A DNA stretch of 64,000 nucleotides from Herbaspirillum sp. ST 5-3 (GTDB taxonomy: Bacteria > Pseudomonadota > Gammaproteobacteria > Burkholderiales > Burkholderiaceae_D), in contig NZ_STGI01000001.1 in assembly GCF_004804275.1 (NCBI RefSeq), positions 124,001 through 188,000 of the forward strand. Direction: 5' to 3'. This document shows positions 1-7,759 of the stretch, in pieces. Below the pieces are notes generated by a model that worked only from the letters and a program-made list of their open reading frames with translations, ran no database searches and was not told the DNA's origin. The translations under genes and the position numbers were made by a program. Positions within the stretch are counted from its first letter, which is position 1. Every line of letters starts with the position of its first letter.

Positions 1-1275
1 CCAGCGCCGGTGCCGCTCTGGCTGCATCCCGAACCACCGACGGCAGCAGGCGAAAGCCGCAAGGCGGGCAGCGCCGAGCCGGAGCAGCCCGAGGGCGGCA
101 AGGTGGAGCGCGACGCCGACGCACGCAAGCGCCGCGCCGAGAACGTCGAGATGCCGAAACCCGACAGTCCGTTCATCCTGCTGTTCCGCGCCGAGAGCCT
201 GTTCTCGTGGGCCGAGTATGTGAAGGTCAATCGCGACCTGGATGAGGACGACAACGAGAATGCGGCGAAGGCGGCCGAGGACCTCGAAGTCATGAGCGTC
301 GCGCAGGATGGCAAGACGACCGCCAGCCGGGTCCGCTTCGATCTCGATCTGCCGGCAGAAGCCGACGATGACCTGGTGCTCGCCGACGGCATCCTGCTTC
401 CGGAGTGGCACTATCGCAAGCAAATCTTGCAAGCGAAGCACTGCCGCCTGCAGATGCTGCTGGCACGCGACGCCGAACCTTGTGAACTGCCGGTCGCCTT
501 GCGCGCCAACGCGAAGCGCCTGCGCAACCAGTTCCAGGCACTCGCACCGCAGCGCGCCCGCCTGCGCGCGCAAACCTCGGGCAGCGACCTCGACCTCGAT
601 GCCTGCGTGCGCTACCAGGCGGAGAAAGCCAGCGGTGCGCCGGTATCCGAGCCGGGCCTGTACATCGACAGCCGCAACCAGTTGCGCGATCTGTCCTGCC
701 TTCTGCTGGCGGACCTGTCCTTGTCGACCGATGCATGGGTGAATAATTCGGCGCGCGTCATCGATGTCATTCGCGACAGCCTGATGCTGTTCGGCGAGGC
801 ATTGGCGGCGACCGGCGACCGCTTTGCGCTGTACGGCTTTTCATCGGTGCGCCGCGAGAACGTGCGCTACCACCTCCTGAAAGGCTTCGACGAACGCTAC
901 GACGACACGATCCGCGGACGGCTGGCGGCGCTCAAGCCCGGCTTCTATACGCGGATGGGAGCGGCGATCCGTCACTCGGCGGCGATCCTGTCCAAGCAGA
1001 AATCCGCACGGCGTTTGTTGCTGATCCTCACCGACGGCAAGCCGAACGATCTCGACAAATATGAAGGCCGCTACGGCATCGAAGACACGCGCATGGCGAT
1101 CCACGAGGCGCGACGGCTCGGGCTCACGCCGTTTTGCGTGACCATCGATGAAGAAGCGGGGGATTACCTTCCGCATCTGTTCGGCGCGGGCGGGTATGTC
1201 GTGGTGCGGGACGCTGCGATGCTGCCGCAGGTGTTACCGAAACTGTATGTGCAACTGACCGGGAATGGTCATTGA
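1..1275 (+). CDS. norD: NorD-type nitric oxide reductase activation protein (VWA domain), 5' truncated
   Basis: The reading frame is already open at base 1, so the true start lies outside the window; 424 C-terminal residues are visible. The last ~200 residues form a von Willebrand factor A domain with a MIDAS-like DLSLSTDAW motif and a later LTDGKPND motif, the layout of NorD proteins. NorD, with the MoxR-type ATPase NorQ, is needed to mature the membrane nitric oxide reductase NorBC in denitrifiers. The rest of a nor cluster would be expected to the left of the window. It faces the frd operon tail to tail across a hairpin. Family assignment is from motif and overall similarity; another CoxE/VWA protein is possible but less likely. 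Confidence 0.8.
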   Translation, partial: PAPVPLWLHPEPPTAAGESRKAGSAEPEQPEGGKVERDADARKRRAENVEMPKPDSPFILLFRAESLFSWAEYVKVNRDLDEDDNENAAKAAEDLEVMSVAQDGKTTASRVRFDLDLPAEADDDLVLADGILLPEWHYRKQILQAKHCRLQMLLARDAEPCELPVALRANAKRLRNQFQALAPQRARLRAQTSGSDLDLDACVRYQAEKASGAPVSEPGLYIDSRNQLRDLSCLLLADLSLSTDAWVNNSARVIDVIRDSLMLFGEALAATGDRFALYGFSSVRRENVRYHLLKGFDERYDDTIRGRLAALKPGFYTRMGAAIRHSAAILSKQKSARRLLLILTDGKPNDLDKYEGRYGIEDTRMAIHEARRLGLTPFCVTIDEEAGDYLPHLFGAGGYVVVRDAAMLPQVLPKLYVQLTGNGH

Positions 1276-1282
1276 AGAGATT

Positions 1283-1305
1283 GCGCGTCCGTTACCCGGA
1301 CGCGC
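1283..1305. terminator. Hairpin between norD and frdD, probable (bidirectional) terminator
   Basis: A perfect 9-bp stem, GCGCGTCCG (1283-1291) with CGGACGCGC (1297-1305), closes a 5-nt loop and is followed on the plus strand by a T-rich stretch (TTCAGTCTTTCT). It lies just after the norD stop and downstream of frdD on the other strand, so it may end both transcripts. The T-run is imperfect. Confidence 0.55.
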
Positions 1306-1332
1306 TTCAGTCTTTCTCCGCCAGGCGTTCGT

Positions 1333-1692
1333 TCAGAAGCCGACTGCCAGCACTGCGTAAATCGCCAGCACACTGCCGATGAATGCCGTGCCATAGCATG
1401 CCATCTTCGATGCCGGGCTCGGATGAATCCCGACGTCGTGCAGGCTCTTGAAGATGCGATGCGCGGCGTGCCACAGGTACAGGATGATCACCGCCAGGAT
1501 GCAGAGCTTGCCGATGATGTTCTGGCTGAAGGCCAGCATGCGCGGATAGCTCATCAGCTCATGCGGGAGCAGGAAACCGAGCGGAGCCGCGATGCCGGTG
1601 ATGAAAATCAGCACCGGGCCGGTCAATGCGGACAGCATGCCGCCGCCGCCGAACAGTGCCCAAAAAATCGGCGCGTTGGATCTTTTTTTCAT
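1333..1692 (-). CDS. frdD: Fumarate reductase membrane anchor subunit D
   Basis: A 119-residue hydrophobic protein with three predicted membrane segments, the same length as E. coli FrdD. It keeps the family's PxFWxLFGxGGM start, an LPLGFLLP-like loop and the H-R-I-x-x-x-x-HD segment near residues 78-87. With FrdC it anchors the FrdAB head to the inner membrane and helps form the quinol site. It overlaps frdC by 4 nt, which indicates translational coupling, and is the last gene of the operon. Confidence 0.9.
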   Translation of the reverse strand: MKKRSNAPIFWALFGGGGMLSALTGPVLIFITGIAAPLGFLLPHELMSYPRMLAFSQNIIGKLCILAVIILYLWHAAHRIFKSLHDVGIHPSPASKMACYGTAFIGSVLAIYAVLAVGF

Positions 1693-2102
1693 GGCTTCAC
1701 ACTCCAGACCAGCAGGAAAATCACCAGCGTGACGACCACCGCGACCACCACGCCGACGGTCGTGATCACACTACCTTCAACCCGCTTGCCGTTGGAATAC
1801 ATCGGCGGCATGGTCTTGGGCATGATCTCGAACCAGCTCCATGTGTGGTACACCATCCCCACGAGCCCGAGCAGGTGCAGCACGATCGAGACCGGATGCG
1901 TGAGCACCCCCAGCCAGGTGTTGAAGGCGGCTTCGCCGCGCGCCAGACTGAGCAGTCCGATCAGCAGCATGATCGCGTACGCCGCTACCACGAAGGCCGT
2001 GACTTCGCGCGCCATGTACCGGACAAAGAACGGGTTCTTGCGCCACCAGCCGTCCATCGAACGCACATACGGCCGGCGCGCGTCGCTTTGCTGATTGCTC
2101 AT
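1689..2102 (-). CDS. frdC: Fumarate reductase membrane anchor subunit C
   Basis: A 137-residue protein with three membrane segments, matching FrdC in length and in the PYVR-x-M...WW start, the YMxREVTA segment and the HTWSWFEIMPK stretch. Glu33 in MAREVTA aligns with E. coli FrdC Glu29, a residue of the quinol site. The gene overlaps frdB upstream and frdD downstream by 4 nt each, so all four subunits should be made from one message. Confidence 0.9.
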   Translation of the reverse strand: MSNQQSDARRPYVRSMDGWWRKNPFFVRYMAREVTAFVVAAYAIMLLIGLLSLARGEAAFNTWLGVLTHPVSIVLHLLGLVGMVYHTWSWFEIMPKTMPPMYSNGKRVEGSVITTVGVVVAVVVTLVIFLLVWSVKP

Positions 2103-2854
2103 TTGACGGCTCCTTTAGGACGGATCAGGTTGGAGAAGAAATCCTTGGCGCTGTTGATCTTGTTCAGGTTGACCGCGCTGGCCGGATCCACTCCTTTCGG
2201 GCAGACCTCGGAGCAGTAGCCGACTGCAGTACAGTTCCACACGCCTTCCTCCGCGTTCACGATCTCCATGCGTTCCGCCTTGGCGCCGTCACGATTGTCT
2301 TCGTTGTAACGGTGCAGCAGGGCGAGCACGCCGGGGCCCATGAATTCATTGTTCAGGCCGTACTGCGGACAGGCTGCGTAGCACAGCATGCAATTGATGC
2401 AGGAGCTGTACTGCTCGTAGCGATCGCGCTGTTCCGGCGTCTGCAGGTATTCGCCCTGATCCAGCCGGCGCACTTCCTTCGCAATGATGTAGGGCTTGAT
2501 GCTTTCCAGCTTGTTGATGAAGTCGTCCGGACGCACCACCAGATCGCGCTCGATCGGGAAGTGGTTGAGCGGCTCCACCCGCAGCTTGTTCGGATAGAAG
2601 GTGCGCAGGAAGGTATGGCAGGACAATTCAGGTTTGCCATTGATCATCATGCCGCAGCTTCCGCAGATCGCCATGCGGCAGGACCAGCGGTAACTGAGCG
2701 TGCTGTCGAGCTCTTCCTTGATGTACTGCAGGCCCTGCAGCACCGACATGTCATCGGTGAACGGCACGGAATAGGTCTGGAAGAACGGTTCGGTGTCCAG
2801 CTCGGGGCGATAACGCAGGACCTCGATCTCGATCACCCTTTGCATGTCAGCCAT
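2099..2854 (-). CDS. frdB: Fumarate reductase iron-sulfur subunit
   Basis: A 251-residue electron-transfer subunit. The N-terminal plant-ferredoxin-like domain has the CRMAICGSCG [2Fe-2S] motif, and the C-terminal half has CxxCxxCxxxC clusters (CINCMLCYAACP and CxxVCPKGVDP) for the [4Fe-4S] and [3Fe-4S] centres. The chosen start is ATG at 2854, with AGGAGA seven bases upstream; the frame runs open about 20 codons further into frdA but has no support there. The start overlaps the frdA stop by 8 nt. It passes electrons from the quinol site in FrdCD to the FrdA flavin. Confidence 0.93.
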   Translation of the reverse strand: MADMQRVIEIEVLRYRPELDTEPFFQTYSVPFTDDMSVLQGLQYIKEELDSTLSYRWSCRMAICGSCGMMINGKPELSCHTFLRTFYPNKLRVEPLNHFPIERDLVVRPDDFINKLESIKPYIIAKEVRRLDQGEYLQTPEQRDRYEQYSSCINCMLCYAACPQYGLNNEFMGPGVLALLHRYNEDNRDGAKAERMEIVNAEEGVWNCTAVGYCSEVCPKGVDPASAVNLNKINSAKDFFSNLIRPKGAVK

Positions 2855-4643
2855 GGGCTTTCTCCTTGCTTTGCTCCGCGGCTGCCGCCGCCTCGCCCGC
2901 CGCACCGTAGGCACGGACAGCCGGCTGCGACTTGGTGATTTTCACATCACCCCAGCCGATGGCCGGCGCGTCAACGCCCTTGTATGTAGCGAGAGTGTGC
3001 TTGAGGAAGTTGACGTCGTCGCGTTCTTCATAGCCGTCGATGCGCTGGTGGGCGCCGCGCGATTCCTTGCGGTTGAACGCGGAATACGCCATCGCCTGCG
3101 CCACATCGAGCTGGAAGCCGAGTTCGATCGCTTGGAGCCAGTCGGTATTCCAGACGCTCGACTTGTCATCCACGCCCACGTTGCGGAAACGCAGCTTGAG
3201 TTCGTCGATCTTGTCGCAGGTTTCCTGCATTTCCTTGCCGATGCGATAAATGCCGCAACCGCGTTCCATGGCCAGCGCCATTTCCTTGCGCAGCACCGAG
3301 ATGCGCTCCTTGCCGCCTTCGCGCTTGACCAGAGACAGTGCACGCTGCTGGGCATCGCCAGCCTGCTTCACGATGCTCGATCCCGCGCTGTACGAGACTG
3401 TACGTGCGAAACGCGCGGCTTCGTCGCCTGCCACCTTGCCGAACACGCACAACTCCGCCAGCGAATTGGAGCCGAGACGGTTCGCACCATGGATGCCCAC
3501 GCTCGAGCATTCGCCTGCCGCATACAAGCCTGGCAATGGCGAAGCAGTCTTGCCGTTCACCGTGATACCGCCCATCGTGTAGTGAACAGCCGGGCGCACC
3601 GGAATCGGTTGATGTACCGGGTTGATATTCATGAAGCGCTCGGCCATCTCGCAGATCAGCGGCAAACGCTCAAGGATGTGTTTCTCGCCAAGATGGCGCA
3701 GGTCGAGCAGCACGGCGGAGCCTTGCGGCGTCTCGATGGTGCGGCCCTTGCGGTCCTCATGCCAGAAGGCTTGCGACAGGCGATCGCGCGGACCAAGCTC
3801 CATCGCCTTCTTGCGCGGCCACGGATCCGGCGGCCCGAGACCGTAGTCTTGCAGGTATCGATAGTTGTCCTTGTTGACCAGGATGCCGCCTTCGCCGCGG
3901 CAGGCCTCGGTGAACAGCAAGCCGGTGCCGGGCATGCAGGTCGGATGGTATTGCACGAATTCCATGTCGCGCAGCGGCACGCCGTGACGGTAGGCCAGCG
4001 CCATGCCGTCGCCGGTGACGATGCCGCCGTTGGTGCTCTGGCGGAATACCCGCCCGGCGCCGCCGGTGGCGATGACGACCGCCTTGGCCTTGATGAGCAC
4101 GAATTTGCCGGTGCTGATCTGGATCGCCACCACACCCTGGCAGCGTCCCTCTTCGACGATCAGGTCGCAGACGAAGTATTCATCGAAGCGTTTGATCGAC
4201 GGATATTTGATCGAGGTCTGGAACAAGGTGTGCAGCATGTGGAAGCCGGTCTTGTCGGCAGCGAACCAGGTTCGCTCGATCTTCATGCCGCCGAACGCGC
4301 GCACGTTGACATGGCCGTCTTCCTTGCGGCTCCACGGGCAGCCCCAGTGCTCCATCTGGATCATTTCGCGGGTACAGTTTTCAACGAAGTACTCGACCAC
4401 GTCCTGTTCGCACAGCCAGTCGCCGCCATGCACGGTGTCGTTGAAATGATGATCCAGGCTGTCATGCGCTTGCGTCACGGCGGCCGATCCGCCTTCTGCA
4501 GCCACGGTATGGCTGCGCATCGGGTAAACCTTGGCAATCAGTGCGATCTTGAGTGTCGGGTCCTGCTCGGCGGCTGCAATTGCCGCCCGCAGTCCGGCAC
4601 CGCCCGCACCGACGATAGCAACATCGGCTTCGAATATTTCCAC
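2847..4643 (-). CDS. frdA: Fumarate reductase flavoprotein subunit
   Basis: A 598-residue catalytic subunit, closely collinear with E. coli FrdA. Visible are the N-terminal dinucleotide motif GAGGAGLRAA, the SHTVAAEGG segment that carries the covalent-FAD histidine, the active-site ACRGEGG arginine and the HGANRLGSNSLAE motif. The start is called at GTG 4643, preceded by AGGAAGGGG at good spacing; it gives an N-terminus equivalent to E. coli (xxFEADVAIVGAG). The frame extends 27 codons further up to 4724 without similarity. It reduces fumarate to succinate in anaerobic respiration; the reverse reaction is possible, but the anchors are Frd-type rather than Sdh-type. Confidence 0.95.
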   Translation of the reverse strand: MEIFEADVAIVGAGGAGLRAAIAAAEQDPTLKIALIAKVYPMRSHTVAAEGGSAAVTQAHDSLDHHFNDTVHGGDWLCEQDVVEYFVENCTREMIQMEHWGCPWSRKEDGHVNVRAFGGMKIERTWFAADKTGFHMLHTLFQTSIKYPSIKRFDEYFVCDLIVEEGRCQGVVAIQISTGKFVLIKAKAVVIATGGAGRVFRQSTNGGIVTGDGMALAYRHGVPLRDMEFVQYHPTCMPGTGLLFTEACRGEGGILVNKDNYRYLQDYGLGPPDPWPRKKAMELGPRDRLSQAFWHEDRKGRTIETPQGSAVLLDLRHLGEKHILERLPLICEMAERFMNINPVHQPIPVRPAVHYTMGGITVNGKTASPLPGLYAAGECSSVGIHGANRLGSNSLAELCVFGKVAGDEAARFARTVSYSAGSSIVKQAGDAQQRALSLVKREGGKERISVLRKEMALAMERGCGIYRIGKEMQETCDKIDELKLRFRNVGVDDKSSVWNTDWLQAIELGFQLDVAQAMAYSAFNRKESRGAHQRIDGYEERDDVNFLKHTLATYKGVDAPAIGWGDVKITKSQPAVRAYGAAGEAAAAAEQSKEKAHG

Positions 4644-4723
4644 AGTAGCCCCTTCCTGATTGTGGCGAAATTTCTGTTTTGCAACAGACAAGGTCAATAT
4701 AGGAGCCTTGACATTTATCGCCA

Positions 4724-4737
4724 ATGACCCAAGTCAA
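4724..4737. promoter_or_regulatory. Candidate FNR/DNR-type operator upstream of frdA
   Basis: ATGAC-CCAA-GTCAA differs by one base from the symmetric TTGAC-N4-GTCAA form of sites bound by FNR/DNR-family regulators. It lies about 80 bp upstream of the frdA GTG start, a sensible place for an activator. The 344-bp gap 4644-4987 otherwise holds only promoter sequence for frdA and for the exported protein at 4988. The call rests on motif and context only. Confidence 0.4.
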
Positions 4738-4987
4738 AGTTTCCAAAGTAAGGATTTTCGGGTCGAAACAAGACATCTCCCTGTGGCATTTTTGGTGATT
4801 ACGCCCCTATTGTTTCCAATTTCGAAATGATGCATTCGTTTTTACAGTCTTTTTCTCAACATGAGCAATGCTTACACTGTGCTTCATCGATGAGCACACA
4901 GGAAGTGCGACTCACCGAAGCAGGATCCACCGGCTGCCCTTTTGCCCGATCCGCCGAGCCCGAATCCCACTTTTTTGGAGAATGAAA

Positions 4988-5275
4988 ATGAAAGCGAAAA
5001 ATCTGATCACCGCCGTTGCCGCATTTGCTCTTGCAGGTTCCGCCTTTGCCGCTGGCAATACCGAATATGTCGACTTCAGCAATGTGCAGTCCGTCAAGAC
5101 GCGCGCCGAAGTCCGCGCAGAACTCGAGCAAGCCCGCCAGCAAGGTCAACTGGCACAGACCGAATACGTCGAATTCAACCACGTCGCATCGACCCGCACA
5201 CGCGATGACGTGCGCAAGGAAGCGATTCGCGCCGCACGCGGCGATTCCGCGACCGGCACCTACTTCGGCGGCTGA
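4988..5275 (+). CDS. Small exported DUF4148-type protein with internal duplication
   Basis: A 95-residue protein with a clear Sec signal peptide (MKAKNLITAVAAFALAGSAFA, cleavage near AFA-AG). The mature part is two tandem copies of one unit: TEYVDFSNVQSVKTRAEVR and TEYVEFNHVASTRTRDDVR, each followed by an alanine/glutamate-rich helix. ATG 4988 is preferred over ATG 4982 because GGAG (4977-4980) is 7 nt from the former and only 1 nt from the latter. Proteins of this kind are common and usually multicopy in Burkholderiales. Their function is unknown; a periplasmic or surface role is inferred from the signal peptide. It is monocistronic, with its own terminator. Confidence 0.75.
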   Translation: MKAKNLITAVAAFALAGSAFAAGNTEYVDFSNVQSVKTRAEVRAELEQARQQGQLAQTEYVEFNHVASTRTRDDVRKEAIRAARGDSATGTYFGG

Positions 5276-5290
5276 TGTGCAGTTCGCCCG

Positions 5291-5324
5291 AAAAAAAACG
5301 CCACGGCATGCGTGGCGTTTTTTT
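5291..5324 (+). terminator. Intrinsic terminator of the DUF4148-type gene
   Basis: CGCCACG (5299-5305) pairs with CGTGGCG (5311-5317), flanked by eight A before and seven T after. The structure is symmetric and starts 16 nt after the stop codon. Confidence 0.9.
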
Positions 5325-5354
5325 CATTGTCCGGTTGAACGGCGCGCGGAGAAA

Positions 5355-5502
5355 AGCCCGCTGGTCGTGGGATGAAGTTTCGGAAGCAGGAAGGCGCTTC
5401 CGGATGCACCTGGAGATACTACTTAGCGGCCGCTAAAACTGAAGGGCACCCGGGTTCACGATCCCGCGCTATTCGCTGTTTCCATCCCACGGCCGGCGGG
5501 CT
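5355..5502 (+). ncRNA. Strongly folded intergenic element, candidate ncRNA or MITE-like repeat (unassigned)
   Basis: Arms 5355-5374 and 5483-5502 are 20-nt inverted repeats differing at two positions. Read as plus-strand RNA both differences are G-U pairs, so the closing stem is a full 20 bp; read as minus-strand RNA they would be A-C mismatches, which favours plus-strand transcription. Inside are a 7-bp hairpin (CGGAAGC 5381-5387 with GCTTCCG 5396-5402, loop AGGAAGGC), a 14-bp perfect palindrome (TTAGCGGCCGCTAA, 5423-5436) and a smaller CGGG/CCCG hairpin. No coding frame is supported. It did not match what I recall of 4.5S, 6S or tmRNA. A MITE with terminal inverted repeats is the alternative. 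The rest of the gap 5276-5652 holds only the terminator. Confidence 0.35.
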
Positions 5503-5652
5503 CTTTATCGGCCCTTCGAACTGAGGTTTCGAACTTTACCGGAATCGCCCTTGCGCACGTTGAGCTTGCTCAAGTTGCACACCATGGTGCGGCACAGCAG
5601 ATTGTGTGCAATTCAATGCTGGGAATGCCGCATGCCGCGGCATGAAAGAAAA

Positions 5653-5971
5653 GTGAAGCAAGCCGATAGGCCGGATTCTGTTACGACGGGCGAGGTTGCC
5701 CTCGACCGTTATGACAGCCATTCCTCTAGGCCGTGAATTACTCCACGGCTCAAGCTTCCTACCCGCACGCTCCGCGAGCAGCATCAATGCGTGCCTATTT
5801 GGAATTGCTCCGGGTGGAGGTTACCGCGTTTCACCGTAACTTAATACGCTCGTCTCTGTGGCCCTGTTCCGCGCCTCACGGCGGACGGTCGTTAGCCGTC
5901 ACCCTGCTCTGTGGAGTCCGGACCTTCCTCCCGCCATCTCGCGATGGCCAGCGGCTGTCTGGCTTGCTTCA
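5653..5971 (-). ncRNA. rnpB: RNase P RNA (M1 RNA)
   Basis: On the minus strand the sequence begins GAAGCAAGCCAGACAGCCGC, contains GGGAGGAAGGTCCGGACTCC and CAGAGCAGGGTG, then ACCTCCACCCGGAGCAA-TTCCAAATAGG and GAGGAATGGCTGTC, and ends in GGCCTATCGGCTTGCTTCAC. These are the conserved blocks of bacterial type A RNase P RNA, and the 5' and 3' ends pair (GTGAAGCAAGCC with GGCTTGCTTCAC). About 319 nt is compact for the class. It is the catalytic subunit that trims tRNA 5' leaders. A plus-strand reading frame crosses the gene but is not coding. Ends are good to a few bases. Confidence 0.95.
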
Positions 5972-5977
5972 CACCGC

Positions 5978-5983
5978 ATTCTA
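5978..5983 (-). promoter_or_regulatory. -10 element of rnpB
   Basis: TAGAAT on the minus strand ends about 6 nt before the inferred 5' end of the RNase P RNA, a normal -10 to +1 distance. No good -35 hexamer was recognised at 16-18 bp upstream. Confidence 0.5.
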
Positions 5984-6044
5984 CCGCATCACCCGCTCCG
6001 TCGTTTTCTGCTACGGTATTGTTTTTCTCGAACTCCGACAAACC

Positions 6045-7757
6045 ATGCTGACAACTCGAACCGGCGGCCAGATACTGGTCGATGCACTCCAGACCCATGG
6101 GGCCGATATCGCATTCGGCGTGCCGGGCGAAAGCTATCTCGCGGTGCTCGACGCACTGCACGATTCTCCGATCCGTTTCATCGTCAATCGCCACGAAGGC
6201 GGCGCGGCGTTCATGGCCGAAGCCTACGGCAAGCTGACCGGCCGGCCCGGCATCTGCTTTGTCACACGTGGTCCCGGTGCGAGCAATGCAGCGATCGGCG
6301 TGCACACGGCACAGCAGGATTCAACGCCGATGATCCTGTTCGTCGGCCAGGTCGGCAACGACTTTGTCGAACGCGAAGCCTTCCAGGAAATCGATTACCG
6401 GCGCATGTTCGGCACCCTCGCCAAATGGGTTGCGCAAATCGATCGGGCCGATCGCATCCCCGAATACGTCGCGCGCGCTTTCCAGGTCGCCACCAGCGGA
6501 CGCCCCGGCCCGGTCGTGCTCGCGCTGCCGGAAGACATGCTGGCCAGCTCGGCGAGCGTACCCGACGCGCGGCCGTATCAGCCGGTACAGGCTTCGCCAT
6601 CGCCGGCACAGGTGGCGCGACTGCGCGACATGCTGAGCGTCGCACAGCGCCCTCTGGTCGTGCTCGGCGGCGCCGGCTGGGATAATGCGTCCTGCGACGA
6701 CATGCGCCGTTTCATTGAAGCCAATGCATTGCCGACTGCCTGCGCGTTTCGTTTCCAGGACCTGCTCGACAATCGCCATCCGCAATACATCGGTGACGTC
6801 GGCATCGGCATCAACCCGAAGCTGGCCGAGCGCATCAAGTCGGCCGACCTGATCCTCGCCATCGGCCCGCGCCTGGGTGAAATGACGACCGGTGGATATA
6901 CATTGCTGCAAGCGCCGGTGCCGCAGCAGAAGCTGATCCATGTACATGCCTCGACGGAAGAGCTTGGCCGCGTCTATCAGGCGGACCTGATGATTAACAG
7001 CGGCATGCCGCAAATCGCAGCGGCGCTGGCCGACATGGCGCAGGTCGATGCGAGCGCATGGAAAGACACTGTGACGCAAGCACGCGCCGAGCTGCAGGCA
7101 TGGCAGGCGGAACCGCCGATATTCAAGGGCACGTCCGAGAAGCTCAATCTCTGGCAAGTCGTGCAAACGCTGAAAGCCGAACTGCCGGCCGATACGCTTC
7201 TCGCCAATGGCGCGGGCAACTTCGCCACGTGGGCACATCGCTTCTGGCCGTATGGCGGATTCAGGACGCAACTCGCGCCGACTTCGGGCGCCATGGGCTA
7301 TGGCGTGCCGGCCGCCGTTGCCGCGAAAATCGTTGAACAGGCGCACGGCAGGCAGCGCATGGTCCTCAACTTCGCGGGCGATGGCGACTTCATGATGAAC
7401 GGGCAGGAATTGGCGACCGCTGTGCAGTATCGTGCGGGCGTGCTGTTCATCGTTTTCAACAACGGCGCCTTTGGCACGATACGCATGCACCAGGAACGGG
7501 AATACCCGGCGCGTGTGTCGGGCACCGAATTGCAGAATCCCGACTTTGCCGCGTTGGCGCGCGCGTACGGCGCCTACGGCGAAACTGTCGACACGACTGA
7601 GGCCTTTGCACCCGCACTGCAGCGCGCGCAATCGCATATCGCCACAAGCGGTCTGCCTGCACTCATCGAGCTGCGTTACGACGCCAATCTCATCACGCCG
7701 AACGCGACACTGGACACGATCCGCAAGACGGCGCTGCAATCCAGGCGCGGTACCTGA
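6045..7757 (+). CDS. ThDP-dependent enzyme, acetolactate synthase large-subunit-like
   Basis: A 570-residue three-domain thiamine diphosphate enzyme. The N-terminal Pyr domain holds the catalytic glutamate in NRHEGGAAFMAEAYG, followed by a central TPP_enzyme_M domain. The C-terminal PP domain has the ThDP/Mg motif GDGDFMMNGQEL ending ~25 residues later in FNN. The start is ATG 6045 because the open frame upstream runs antisense through rnpB. No small regulatory subunit or other ilv gene is adjacent, so it may be a catabolic or side-pathway carboligase/decarboxylase rather than the anabolic IlvB. Substrate is not determinable here. It converges on a LysR gene, with stop codons 3 nt apart. Confidence 0.85.
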   Translation: MLTTRTGGQILVDALQTHGADIAFGVPGESYLAVLDALHDSPIRFIVNRHEGGAAFMAEAYGKLTGRPGICFVTRGPGASNAAIGVHTAQQDSTPMILFVGQVGNDFVEREAFQEIDYRRMFGTLAKWVAQIDRADRIPEYVARAFQVATSGRPGPVVLALPEDMLASSASVPDARPYQPVQASPSPAQVARLRDMLSVAQRPLVVLGGAGWDNASCDDMRRFIEANALPTACAFRFQDLLDNRHPQYIGDVGIGINPKLAERIKSADLILAIGPRLGEMTTGGYTLLQAPVPQQKLIHVHASTEELGRVYQADLMINSGMPQIAAALADMAQVDASAWKDTVTQARAELQAWQAEPPIFKGTSEKLNLWQVVQTLKAELPADTLLANGAGNFATWAHRFWPYGGFRTQLAPTSGAMGYGVPAAVAAKIVEQAHGRQRMVLNFAGDGDFMMNGQELATAVQYRAGVLFIVFNNGAFGTIRMHQEREYPARVSGTELQNPDFAALARAYGAYGETVDTTEAFAPALQRAQSHIATSGLPALIELRYDANLITPNATLDTIRKTALQSRRGT

Positions 7758-7759
7758 AG

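Noticed and set aside
2844-4727. A 627-codon plus-strand open frame opposite frdA
   Set aside because: It mirrors the frdA frame in GC-rich sequence, has no recognisable domain, and frdA is strongly supported by homology.
5355-5502. Identification of the folded element as 4.5S, 6S or tmRNA
   Set aside because: The conserved 4.5S core, the 6S central bubble and the tmRNA tRNA-like ends were not found.
5733-6044. N-terminal extension of the ThDP enzyme by 104 codons
   Set aside because: It runs antisense through the RNase P RNA gene and has no similarity to the enzyme family.
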